This document shows positions 8,475-15,997 of a DNA stretch of 25,328 nucleotides, piece by piece; the first letter of the stretch is position 1, and every line of letters starts with the position of its first letter. The stretch covers positions 1 through 25,328 of the forward strand of contig JAEXBU010000068.1 in assembly GCA_023393815.1 (NCBI GenBank). Reading direction: 5' to 3'. The DNA is from Bacillota bacterium (lineage in GTDB: Bacteria; Bacillota; Clostridia; Tissierellales; Peptoniphilaceae). The notes under the pieces are model-generated. The model was not told the DNA's origin. It searched no databases and saw only the letters and a program-made list of their open reading frames with translations. Both the position numbers and the translations under genes were made by a program.

Positions 8475-9051
8475 TTTTGTTAAGGGGATTACTGGATGGT
8501 TACTGAAAATATTGTATCCGTACGAAGTGCTTAATATGCCGCCTTTGGAGGACAAGGCGTATTTGTTGGTAGCAAATCACAAGAGCAATTGGGACCCTCT
8601 CTTTCTTTCTATTTTGTTTCCCAAACAAATTCGATGGATGGCAAAGCGGGAGCTGTTTGAGATCCCCCTATTGAAACAAATTTTACACGGCGTCGGTGCC
8701 ATTTCCGTAGACCGCGACCATGGCGATGCGAAGAGCACCATCATCGCTATGCGCACTTTGAAAAAGAAGGAAATCATAGGTATTTTTCCCGAGGGCACAC
8801 GGGTAAAGACCGCTGACTACGACAAAGCGAAGGTCGGAACAATCCTATTAGCGACGCGCACGGGGACTGATGTTCTGCCTGTCTACATCGAAGGGGAGTA
8901 TAAGCTTTTTCATAAACGACGCTATATATTTAGAGAACCGATCCCCTTCGAAAAAGAAAAGTTGTCGGAAGAAACGTTGCATACCCGTATGCATGCGCTA
9001 ATGAAGACGATCTATGAAGGGAGAAGCTACCTTGGAAATTCTGTTGAGTGA
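8464..9051 (+). CDS. plsC: 1-acyl-sn-glycerol-3-phosphate acyltransferase
   Basis: PlsC adds the second acyl chain to lysophosphatidic acid to make phosphatidic acid at the inner face of the membrane. The 195-residue protein has the catalytic HX4D motif (His39-Asp44 in NHKSNWDP), a WMAKRELFEIPLL segment, and the glycerol-phosphate motif IFPEGTR near residue 110, followed by VLPVYIEG. A hydrophobic N-terminus (GITGWLLKILYPY) would dip into the membrane. It overlaps cmk by 11 bases and ispH by about 20. Acyl donor preference (acyl-ACP or acyl-CoA) cannot be read from the sequence. Confidence 0.9.
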   Translation: MFYSFVKGITGWLLKILYPYEVLNMPPLEDKAYLLVANHKSNWDPLFLSILFPKQIRWMAKRELFEIPLLKQILHGVGAISVDRDHGDAKSTIIAMRTLKKKEIIGIFPEGTRVKTADYDKAKVGTILLATRTGTDVLPVYIEGEYKLFHKRRYIFREPIPFEKEKLSEETLHTRMHALMKTIYEGRSYLGNSVE

Positions 9052-11110
9052 GTGTTATGGTTTTTGCGGGGGTGTGAAGCGCGCGGTAAATGCCGCTTTT
9101 GAGACGGCGGAAACCTACGATGACGTCAAAATATTGGGCGAACTCGTGCATAATGCTCAAGTAAACGATCAATTGCGGGAAAAAGGCGTAGAGCTTATTG
9201 ACGAAATGCATTTGCCGAGCCATGGGACGGTGATTACGAGAAGCCACGGCACCACGAAGGCAGTGGTGGAAGCCTTAGTCGAGAGGGGAAATCGCATCGT
9301 GGATACCACCTGTCCCTTCGTATCGCGAATTTATACAATTGTCGAAGAGAACAACAAAAAGGGAATTCCCGTCGTGATCGTCGGCGACAAGGATCATCCG
9401 GAAGTCCGGGGAATTGCTTCCTACGGCGAGGACGTATACATCGTCGCAAGTGAAGAGGAAGTGGAAACTCTACCGCTGAAGGAAAAAAAACAAATCGCCC
9501 TTGTTTCTCAGACGACGAATCCCAAGAAAATTGTTGATAATGTGGAAGATCGCCTAAAAGGTGTTTTCACAGGGGAGATTTTAAGGTATAATACCATATG
9601 TAAAGCCACAAACGACCGTCAGGATGCCTGTCGCATGTTGGCTACTCATGTGGATTGTATGCTCGTTATAGGTGGTAAGAATAGTGCAAATACGAAAAAA
9701 CTCGTAAAGATTGCGTCAGAACATTGCGATTATGTTTACCATATTCAAACCATAAATCAACTCGATCTACGTCCATTTAAAAAATTCAATAAAATTGGTA
9801 TTACCGCCGGGGCATCCACTCCGGATTCGGTAATCAAGGAGGCTGTTAGTAGAATGGATAATATGAATAGGGACGAAATGAACAATGAAATGATGGAGGC
9901 CATTGAGAACTCTTTTACGCGCGTGCGTCGCGGGGAAATTGTCGATGGCGAGGTATTATACGTAACCGATGACGAGGTTATGGTTAATATCGGCTACCGC
10001 GCGGACGGTATTATCTCCAGAGATGAATTGTCCAACGATCCCAACGTGAAACCGAGTGAAATCTTCAACCAAGGGGATGAGATTCAGGTTTACGTTATGA
10101 AAATGGACGATGGAGACGGGAATGTCGTTTTATCCTACAAACGTGTTGAAAACATGAAGGTGTGGGATGAAATGGAAGAAAAATTTGAAAATGGCGAAAC
10201 GGTTACGGCACACGTTACGAACGTCGTAAAGGGCGGTTTGACCTGCGATGTAGACGGGTTAAATGGATTTATCCCCGCGTCCCATGTATCCGTTCGTTTC
10301 CAAAGAGATTTGAGCAAATATGTCGATCAGGACTTAGAATGCGAAATTATCGACTTCGATAAAGGTAGAAGAAAATTTGTCCTTTCCCGTAAGAATATCG
10401 AATCGAAGGAAATCGAAGAAAAGCGCAAAGAAGTTTACGGCACCTTGAAAGAAGGCGAATTCATTGAAGGAACCGTTCAACGTCTTACGAATTTCGGTGC
10501 TTTCGTCGACGTCGGCGGTGTAGACGGATTAATCCACATTTCCGAACTTTCCTGGAATCGCGTAAAACATCCCAGCGATGTCGTAAGCCCCGGCGAAAGA
10601 GTCAAAGTATTGGTTTTAAAAATCGACGAAGAAAAGAACCGCATCGCTCTCGGGTTGAAACAAACGACCCAAAAACCTTGGGATACCTTCGTTGAAACCG
10701 TGCAAGTCGGCGACGATGTCAAGGGGACTGTCGTAAATATATTGGACTTCGGTGCCTTTGTTCGTTTGGAATCCGGCGTAGACGGCTTACTGCACGTTTC
10801 TCAAATTTCCAGACAGCACGTTGAAAAGCCGTCGGATGTCTTGGAAATCGGTCAAGAAATCGACGTTCGCGTCACCGACATTAACTTCGACGACAAGAAA
10901 ATTTCTCTTTCCATGAAAGCCCTTCAACCGGGCGGCGAAGAAGAACAAGCTCCTCGCGAAAGAAAGAAAGAGCAAAAGCCCCGTCGCAGAGAACAACCGC
11001 AAGTGGAAGCTAAGCCGGAAGAAGAAAGCTTCTCCATGGCGATCGGCGATTTGATCAACTTCGATCAACTGGGAACCGTCGATGCGGAAGAGTCCGAAGA
11101 CGAAGAATAA
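9032..11110 (+). CDS. ispH-rpsA: Fused 4-hydroxy-3-methylbut-2-enyl diphosphate reductase (IspH) and ribosomal protein S1
   Basis: The N-terminal 280 residues are IspH, the 4Fe-4S enzyme making IPP and DMAPP in the MEP pathway. All three cluster cysteines are present (C12, C94, C190), along with VHN, RSHGT, DHPEV, SQTT and NSANTKK. The rest is a ribosomal S1-like RNA-binding part with four S1 domains (about residues 300-372, 388-455, 474-545 and 560-632) and a charged tail. This fusion is known in clostridia. TTG 9032 is preferred because AAGGGAG (9017-9023) sits eight bases upstream and because it puts the first cysteine at position 12, as in E. coli. ATG 9014, six codons earlier, is the alternative. 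An internal start at the junction is described separately. Confidence 0.93.
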   Translation: MEILLSECYGFCGGVKRAVNAAFETAETYDDVKILGELVHNAQVNDQLREKGVELIDEMHLPSHGTVITRSHGTTKAVVEALVERGNRIVDTTCPFVSRIYTIVEENNKKGIPVVIVGDKDHPEVRGIASYGEDVYIVASEEEVETLPLKEKKQIALVSQTTNPKKIVDNVEDRLKGVFTGEILRYNTICKATNDRQDACRMLATHVDCMLVIGGKNSANTKKLVKIASEHCDYVYHIQTINQLDLRPFKKFNKIGITAGASTPDSVIKEAVSRMDNMNRDEMNNEMMEAIENSFTRVRRGEIVDGEVLYVTDDEVMVNIGYRADGIISRDELSNDPNVKPSEIFNQGDEIQVYVMKMDDGDGNVVLSYKRVENMKVWDEMEEKFENGETVTAHVTNVVKGGLTCDVDGLNGFIPASHVSVRFQRDLSKYVDQDLECEIIDFDKGRRKFVLSRKNIESKEIEEKRKEVYGTLKEGEFIEGTVQRLTNFGAFVDVGGVDGLIHISELSWNRVKHPSDVVSPGERVKVLVLKIDEEKNRIALGLKQTTQKPWDTFVETVQVGDDVKGTVVNILDFGAFVRLESGVDGLLHVSQISRQHVEKPSDVLEIGQEIDVRVTDINFDDKKISLSMKALQPGGEEEQAPRERKKEQKPRRREQPQVEAKPEEESFSMAIGDLINFDQLGTVDAEESEDEE
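9564..9592 (+). promoter_or_regulatory. Possible internal promoter within the ispH part
   Basis: TATAAT at 9587-9592 is a perfect -10 box. Upstream, TTTTCA at 9564-9569 lies 17 bases away, and TTCACA at 9566-9571 is a better match at only 15. Transcripts from here would cover the internal AAGGAGG and ATG at the start of the S1 part. It lies inside coding sequence, where chance -10 boxes occur, so confidence is low. Confidence 0.25.
9836..9856 (+). promoter_or_regulatory. Internal Shine-Dalgarno and ATG at the IspH/S1 junction
   Basis: AAGGAGG at 9836-9842, within the codons for Lys-Glu-Ala, is a perfect ribosome binding site. It is followed after 11 bases by ATG 9854, in frame with the fused gene. 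Translation from here would give a 418-residue protein of four S1 domains without IspH, the size of a free clostridial S1 protein. The spacing is slightly long, so use of this start is inference. Confidence 0.4.
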
Positions 11111-11117
11111 TTCAGTC

Positions 11118-11148
11118 AAATGCGCTTTCTAAAGAGAGCGCATTTTTT
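11118..11148 (+). terminator. Rho-independent terminator after ispH-S1
   Basis: A stem of about 12 pairs is formed by AAATGCGCTTTCT and AGAGAGCGCATTT, with one G-U pair, a very short loop and six Ts at 11143-11148. It begins eight bases after the ispH-S1 stop. Only 11 bases separate the T run from the next start codon, so this hairpin also lies in the leader of the DUF5317-cdaA genes and may act as an attenuating, partly read-through terminator. Confidence 0.8.
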
Positions 11149-11159
11149 GTAGGTGCAGG

Positions 11160-11732
11160 ATGACAAAAGAAGCGATTGTTTTAGGTATTTTTCTAGGCCT
11201 TCTCATGGCGTGGAAAAAGAAGCGATTTTTAAGTAGACCTCGCTTTAAAAAATTAATCATTGCAGGCACTGGTGCCGTCCTTTTTATAATCTCCTTAAAA
11301 ATGGCGCCGTCGGTGCCTTTTGTGGCAAGGTACTTTTCCGTTCTCCATTGGCTCTTTTTATTTGTTATGGCCGTAGGCTGTTTGTTCGGCGGCCATTTTG
11401 GCTACATCCTAATAGGATCCGGCTTGTTATTGAATGGCCTGGTCGTCGCTTTAAATGGGTATATGCCCGTGGAGGTATCCGCTCTGCTGAAAACCGGCGA
11501 TTCTAGCGCCCTCACTCTTATAAGCGAAGGACGGGCGATCACCCATGGATTGGCCAACGAGGGGACGCGTCTTCGCTTTTTATGTGATCGCTTCGCGTAT
11601 TCGTCGGCAATCACGTCGGCGAGGGTCGTAAGTCTCGGCGATGGGATTATTGCCATCGGATTATTTTTATTTGTAGCTAGTGCTGTAACCTATTTGTTTG
11701 GAAAGGTGGATCGCCATGAAATGGATAAGTGA
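11160..11732 (+). CDS. DUF5317-family membrane protein
   Basis: A 190-residue integral-membrane protein of unknown function that I match to DUF5317 by its C-terminal pattern. That pattern is a helix followed by LLLNGLVVALNGYMPV, then ANEGTRLRFLCDRF, then RVVSLGDGIIAIGLFLFV. About five hydrophobic segments are visible, near residues 4-18, 32-48, 60-80, 82-100 and 165-185. The segment after GYMPV, about 60 residues, would be on the outside if the N-terminus is inside; this topology is inferred. The ATG is preceded by AGGTGCAGG. Its 3' end overlaps cdaA by 17 bases, which implies co-translation with the c-di-AMP synthase. No promoter is visible between it and the upstream terminator. Confidence 0.78.
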   Translation: MTKEAIVLGIFLGLLMAWKKKRFLSRPRFKKLIIAGTGAVLFIISLKMAPSVPFVARYFSVLHWLFLFVMAVGCLFGGHFGYILIGSGLLLNGLVVALNGYMPVEVSALLKTGDSSALTLISEGRAITHGLANEGTRLRFLCDRFAYSSAITSARVVSLGDGIIAIGLFLFVASAVTYLFGKVDRHEMDK

Positions 11733-12501
11733 AACCTTATCGATGCTACGGATTCAAGACGTCATCGACATCGCCGTTGTTGCGGTGATCATTTATTGGC
11801 TTTTCAAGCTGATTAAGGGAACCCGTGCCGAACAGTTAAGTAAAGGGATCGTCGTCGTCTTGGTTCTGACAAAACTTAGTGAAATTCTGCAGATCTATAT
11901 GCTGAATTACCTGTTAAAAAGTATGTTAACGTGGGGATTCTTAGGCCTGTTTATTGTCTTTCAACCGGAAATACGGCGAGGTTTGGAATTTATCGGGAGG
12001 AACAGTTCCATCCGAAAGGGATTCATCTTAACGGGAAAGCGCGACGAATCCACCATTAAGGAAATCATAAGTGCGGTGGCGTCTTTGTCCCGCCAAAAGA
12101 TCGGCGCGCTGATGGTTATCGAACGAAAGACCGGATTAAACGAGATTATCGAAACGGGTACGAGTATTTACGGAGATCTCTCGTCGGGTCTTTTAATTAA
12201 TATTTTTATTCCCAATACGCCTCTTCACGATGGTGCCGTGGTAATCAACGGGGATCAAATCGTCTCCGCCGCCTGCTTTTTGCCCTTGACGGAAGAGAAG
12301 GGGCTTTCAAAGGAATTGGGAACACGCCACCGCGCGGCCATCGGCATCAGCGAAAAGAGCGATGCCTTTGCCATCGTCGTCAGTGAAGAGACTGGATCCA
12401 TTTCCGTGGCCGAATATGGGAACATCAATCGCCACTTGGATTTGTCTACATTAGAACAAATGCTTCGGTCGATTTATTTCCCTAAAAGTGACGAGGAGTG
12501 A
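11716..12501 (+). CDS. cdaA: Membrane diadenylate cyclase CdaA (c-di-AMP synthase)
   Basis: CdaA makes cyclic di-AMP from two ATP and is the housekeeping synthase in Firmicutes, linked to potassium, osmotic and cell wall control. The 261-residue protein has three N-terminal membrane segments (about residues 13-30, 40-60 and 65-80) followed by the DisA_N cyclase domain. The catalytic motifs are complete: HDGAVVI with Asp172 and GTRHRAAIG with Arg204-His205-Arg206, nearly the same numbering as Bacillus CdaA. ATG 11716 is chosen because AAAGGTGGA at 11702-11710 lies upstream; TTG 11698 is less likely. It overlaps the DUF5317 gene by 17 bases and is followed by cdaR, its usual regulator. Confidence 0.95.
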   Translation: MKWISETLSMLRIQDVIDIAVVAVIIYWLFKLIKGTRAEQLSKGIVVVLVLTKLSEILQIYMLNYLLKSMLTWGFLGLFIVFQPEIRRGLEFIGRNSSIRKGFILTGKRDESTIKEIISAVASLSRQKIGALMVIERKTGLNEIIETGTSIYGDLSSGLLINIFIPNTPLHDGAVVINGDQIVSAACFLPLTEEKGLSKELGTRHRAAIGISEKSDAFAIVVSEETGSISVAEYGNINRHLDLSTLEQMLRSIYFPKSDEE

Positions 12502-12506
12502 GTGCG

Positions 12507-13700
12507 ATGCATGAAAAACAATTGAATTTTATTGCGAAAAATCGCGATACGATTACGAAAATTTTCTCTCTGATCCTCGCTATCTTGCTTTGGTTCTTTA
12601 TTATTACAGAAATCGATCCGGTCATAACCAAAGACTTTACGAATGTGGATGTGGAACTTAGAAATCAATCGGCCATGCGAGAAGCGGGTCTAGAACTGTT
12701 AAAGAGCGATGCCTATACGACGAGCATCGTCGTATCCGGCAATCGAAGCGCCATTGTCGGTTTAAAAGAAGAAGATATTTCCGCCTACGTGGATTTAGCG
12801 GAAGTACAGCCGGGTTCACAGCGACTGCCCATTCATTTTCGTCTATCGGACGACAACGTAAAGATCAAAAAATCCAATCCTACAGCCATAACCGTCGTCG
12901 TAGATGAAATGGTCACGATGAAAAAGCCTGTTACGATTACGGCGAAGGGGCAACCCGCTGAAGGCATGGTTTTGGATCGTATTACGGTCAATCAGGATCA
13001 AGTCGTCGTAAAAGGGCCGAAGAAGGACGTAGACAAAGTGCATTCCGTATCCGGTTTTATAGCGATCGACGATGCGAAGGAAACCGTCGTGTCGTCCGTA
13101 GAACTATTGCCGTTGGATCAAAATAAAAACGTGATCGCAGGACTCGAAATTACGCCGAACACGGTAGGTGTACAGGCCGCGATTTCAAAAGCGAAGAGCG
13201 TACCGATCGAAGTCAATTATAAAACGGATGCATCGGCCGATTTCGATCGAGAGCGAGCCATTCTTACTCCCTCGAGTGTCATCATCGCCGGCGATTCCGA
13301 TGCAATCGACCGCATTGCGAGCCTATCGACTCGTCCGGTTGATCCGAAAGAATTGATGAATACCAATGCGCTGTCCATAGAGTTAGTTGTGCCGGAGGGA
13401 GTGCACTTAGTCAATCCGGACGAATCCATCATTCTTCGATATATGAGAAAAGAATCGTCGCGTCGCAGTTTGGAGGTATCGACGGCTCACTTGTCGTTGG
13501 AGAAAGGCGCCAATCTTAGTGATTTTAACGTACCGAATAAAATAGATGTAGAGGTCTATGGCGACGCCGGTCTGGTCGAAGCCATACGGAGTAGCGATAT
13601 TCAACTGACGGTGGATAGGGAAGGAAAAGTAACGGCTAAGGTGCCGAAGGGCCTGGAGATTATTCGCATTACGCCGAAGCGTCTCACGTCCGCATCTTGA
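12507..13700 (+). CDS. cdaR: CdaA regulatory protein CdaR (YbbR repeats)
   Basis: CdaR is a membrane-anchored protein that binds and modulates CdaA. The 397-residue protein has one N-terminal membrane segment (about residues 19-37, FSLILAILLWFFIITE). About four extracytoplasmic YbbR repeats follow, for example VDVELRNQ to VVVDEM, then KKPVTITAKGQPAEGMVLD, KSVPIEVNYKTD and RRSLEVSTAH. ATG 12507 is preferred over GTG 12498 because GAGGAG at 12493-12498 is eight bases upstream. The gene follows cdaA with a five-base gap. In many Firmicutes glmM comes next; here the next gene is guaB behind its own promoter. Confidence 0.9.
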   Translation: MHEKQLNFIAKNRDTITKIFSLILAILLWFFIITEIDPVITKDFTNVDVELRNQSAMREAGLELLKSDAYTTSIVVSGNRSAIVGLKEEDISAYVDLAEVQPGSQRLPIHFRLSDDNVKIKKSNPTAITVVVDEMVTMKKPVTITAKGQPAEGMVLDRITVNQDQVVVKGPKKDVDKVHSVSGFIAIDDAKETVVSSVELLPLDQNKNVIAGLEITPNTVGVQAAISKAKSVPIEVNYKTDASADFDRERAILTPSSVIIAGDSDAIDRIASLSTRPVDPKELMNTNALSIELVVPEGVHLVNPDESIILRYMRKESSRRSLEVSTAHLSLEKGANLSDFNVPNKIDVEVYGDAGLVEAIRSSDIQLTVDREGKVTAKVPKGLEIIRITPKRLTSAS

Positions 13701-13725
13701 TTGGCGGCAGGTCTTTTGCTAAAAT
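13697..13725 (+). promoter_or_regulatory. Promoter of guaB
   Basis: TTGATT at 13697-13702 and TAAAAT at 13720-13725 are separated by exactly 17 bases. The -10 box is extended by TGC at 13717-13719. The start of transcription would be near 13732, giving a short leader of about 33 bases with GAGGAGGT before guaB. There is no room for a purine riboswitch. The -35 overlaps the cdaR stop codon. Confidence 0.65.
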
Positions 13726-13764
13726 AAGTGTCTATCACATGAAGAAAAAAGCGAGGAGGTTTTG

Positions 13765-15222
13765 ATGAAATTTTTAGGAGATGGCTTGACTTTCGACGAC
13801 ATTTTGCTTGTGCCTGGATATTCGGAAGTTTTGCCGAACGAAGTGGAATTGAAGACGAAAATTACCGATGCCATTGAATTAAACATCCCCTTAATGAGCG
13901 CCGGTATGGATACGGTTACGGAATCGCAAATGGCCATTGCCATGGCTCGGGAAGGAGGCATCGGTATCATCCACAAGAGTATGCCCCTGGAAGCACAGGT
14001 AAAAGAGGTGGATCGGGTAAAGCGTTCGGAACATGGCGTTATTACCGATCCCTTTTCCCTATCGAAAGACCACGTTATTAAAGATGCGATGGAACTGATG
14101 AGCCACTATCGTATCAGTGGCGTTCCCATCGTGGATGAAGACAATGTCTTGGAAGGCATCATTACCAATCGCGACATTCGTTTCGAAGACGATTTGTCGA
14201 AAAAGATCGGAAGCGTTATGACCTGCGATCATCTCGTCACGGGCAAACAAGGCATTTCCATGGACGATGCGTTGAAGGTCATGAAGAAATACAAGATTGA
14301 AAAACTTCCATTAATCGACGATGGCCATCACCTAATGGGCTTGATAACCATCAAGGATATCGAAAAATCTATTCAGTACCCAAATTCCGCTAGAGATGCC
14401 GGAGGCCGTCTCCTCGCCGGCGCCGCCATCGGCGTGACCCACGACGTCTATGAACGGGTGGAAGCCCTTCGCGCTGCGGGAACGGATTTATTTGTCATCG
14501 ATACGGCCCACGGCCAATCGGAAGGGGTTTTAAAGACCATTCGCGAAATTAAAAAAGCTTTCCCGGACATTCAATTGGTTGCGGGGAACGTGGCTACTTA
14601 TCAAGGCACTATCGACTTAATTGAAGCTGGTGCCGATTGCGTCAAAGTCGGTATCGGTCCGGGTTCTATTTGTACGACCCGCGTCGTTACAGGGATCGGC
14701 GTGCCGCAAGTCACGGCTATTTTGAACTGTGCCGAAGCAGGTAAAGAAAAGGGCATCCCCATTATCGGCGATGGGGGGATCAAGTATTCCGGAGACATCA
14801 CCAAGGCCATTGCTGCAGGAGCCGATGTCGTCATGATGGGATCGATGTTTGCCGGTACCGACGAAAGTCCCGGGGAAGAAATTTACGTGGAAGGTCGTCG
14901 CTTTAAAACCTACCGCGGAATGGGCTCCTTAGGAGCTATGAGTAGCGGATCCAGCGACCGTTATTTCCAATCGGAAACGAAAAAATATGTGCCGGAAGGC
15001 GTGGAAGGTCGCGTGCCCTTCAAGGGAAAAGTAGGCGACGTTATTTATCAACTCGTCGGCGGCTTAAAATCCGGCATGGGCTACGTCGGAGCAAAGAATA
15101 TTCACGAGCTTAAAAACAATACGGAGTATATGAAGATCACCCCCGCTACTTTGCAAGAAAATCATCCGCACAACATTACCATTACAAGAGAAAGCCCGAA
15201 CTACATCGGTACAAAGAAATAG
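13765..15222 (+). CDS. guaB: IMP dehydrogenase
   Basis: GuaB oxidises IMP to XMP with NAD+, the committed step to GMP. The 485-residue protein has the N-terminal FDDILLVPGYSEV and SAGMDTVTE blocks, two CBS domains (about residues 95-205), and the catalytic loop GPGSICTTRV with Cys303. These are followed by GDGGIKYSGDITKAIAAGAD, the IMP-phosphate segment GMGSLGAM, and the flap region around RYFQ. The start at ATG 13765 follows GAGGAGGT (13753-13760); TTG 13762 is one codon earlier and less suited. The gene has its own promoter and terminator, so it is probably a single transcription unit. Confidence 0.96.
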   Translation: MKFLGDGLTFDDILLVPGYSEVLPNEVELKTKITDAIELNIPLMSAGMDTVTESQMAIAMAREGGIGIIHKSMPLEAQVKEVDRVKRSEHGVITDPFSLSKDHVIKDAMELMSHYRISGVPIVDEDNVLEGIITNRDIRFEDDLSKKIGSVMTCDHLVTGKQGISMDDALKVMKKYKIEKLPLIDDGHHLMGLITIKDIEKSIQYPNSARDAGGRLLAGAAIGVTHDVYERVEALRAAGTDLFVIDTAHGQSEGVLKTIREIKKAFPDIQLVAGNVATYQGTIDLIEAGADCVKVGIGPGSICTTRVVTGIGVPQVTAILNCAEAGKEKGIPIIGDGGIKYSGDITKAIAAGADVVMMGSMFAGTDESPGEEIYVEGRRFKTYRGMGSLGAMSSGSSDRYFQSETKKYVPEGVEGRVPFKGKVGDVIYQLVGGLKSGMGYVGAKNIHELKNNTEYMKITPATLQENHPHNITITRESPNYIGTKK

Positions 15223-15226
15223 ACAC

Positions 15227-15264
15227 AAAAAGCCGCTCCCGTGGAAACATGGGGGTGGCTTTTT
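15227..15264. terminator. Bidirectional terminator between guaB and the ABC operon
   Basis: The arms AAAAAGCCGCTCCCGTG and CATGGGGGTGGCTTTTT pair along their full length with three G-U pairs, closed by a GAAA tetraloop. The stem is flanked by an A run on one side and a T run on the other. It starts four bases after the guaB stop and ends two bases before the stop of the convergent permease gene, so it can serve both strands. Confidence 0.85.
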
Positions 15265-15266
15265 GT

Positions 15267-15989
15267 TTATTCGTACCTTAAGCGTTGTTGGGCGAAGGCA
15301 TAGGCGAGGATGCTCTCGGCGGCGGAAAATCCCAGGACGACGAGTGAAGCCTGTATTGTAAATCGAGTGAAGTGATTCATTTCATAGGCCAAGGTGTTTA
15401 GAGTAAAGGCGTTTTCGATCATGGGAATGATCTGTTGGGCGCAAGCTATAAATCCCGCCACGGTCATGGCCACGGAGAGAAGGGTTACACCGCCTAAGGA
15501 TTTCATAGAAATGCTTAATGCGGAAAAAATGAAAATAACGGGAATCGCTAGAAAAATACTTGCGGAAAAGTAGTAGAGATAAACAGAAAAATCAACGGAG
15601 TCGAAGCTACAAATGAATTGGCCGGCCAGGTAGAAACAGGAGAAAAAGAAGATTTGCGCGAGGGAGACGAGAACCAGCGCCAAGAAACATTTCGCAATAA
15701 TAAACTGACTATGTTTGGCGCTACTGAGTCGGATAAAATTCAAACTCGCCTTGTGTTCCACCTGCCACAATAGGGCGACGACCATGGCGATGAGGGGGAC
15801 GTAGAAAAAAGAGAAATAGAAGAGGGAAATCTGCGTAAATAAACTCTCCCATTGATGGGTGAGCATGGTGCGATTTCCCATGTAGTTGAAAGTGCCGAAA
15901 CTTGTTGCGAGCAGGGGTATGACGAGGATAGCCAAGAGAAGGGGAACCCATTTTATTTTCTTAACTTCCAATGAAAAAACAGAAAACAT
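15267..15989 (-). CDS. ABC transporter permease, lantibiotic-immunity (LanG/MutG) type
   Basis: A 240-residue integral-membrane protein, second of two permeases in this operon. From M at 15989 it reads MFSVFSLEVKKIKWVPLL. About six hydrophobic segments follow, for example ILVIPLLATSFG, LFYFSFFYVPLIAMVVALLW, CFLALVLVSLAQIFFFSCFYLAG, SIFLAIPVIFIFSAL and a C-terminal pair. The segment VEHKASLNFIRL between helices two and three matches the cytoplasmic E.K motif of LanE/LanG-type permeases. The start is set by AGGAGG (minus strand, 15999-15994) four bases upstream; a reading extended to 16091 would overlap the preceding gene by nearly 100 bases. Substrate is unknown; antimicrobial peptide export or protection is inferred from the module. 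Confidence 0.8.
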   Translation of the reverse strand: MFSVFSLEVKKIKWVPLLLAILVIPLLATSFGTFNYMGNRTMLTHQWESLFTQISLFYFSFFYVPLIAMVVALLWQVEHKASLNFIRLSSAKHSQFIIAKCFLALVLVSLAQIFFFSCFYLAGQFICSFDSVDFSVYLYYFSASIFLAIPVIFIFSALSISMKSLGGVTLLSVAMTVAGFIACAQQIIPMIENAFTLNTLAYEMNHFTRFTIQASLVVLGFSAAESILAYAFAQQRLRYE

Positions 15990-15997
15990 AGTGCCTC

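Noticed and set aside
9930..10930. Repeated segments suggesting a tandem repeat array
   Set aside because: These are the four diverged S1 domains of the ribosomal protein S1 part, an expected protein-level repeat.
11053..11070. Direct repeat GATCAACT spaced ten bases apart near the end of ispH-S1
   Set aside because: It lies in coding sequence for LINFDQL, has no promoter beside it, and is most simply explained by codon choice.
13726..13764. Possible purine riboswitch or other leader RNA upstream of guaB
   Set aside because: Only about 33 bases lie between the predicted transcription start and the start codon, with no paired structure, so no aptamer can fit.
14601..14834. Antisense reading frame opposite guaB
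   Set aside because: Shadow of a conserved enzyme; its sequence mirrors guaB codon structure and has no homology or start signals.
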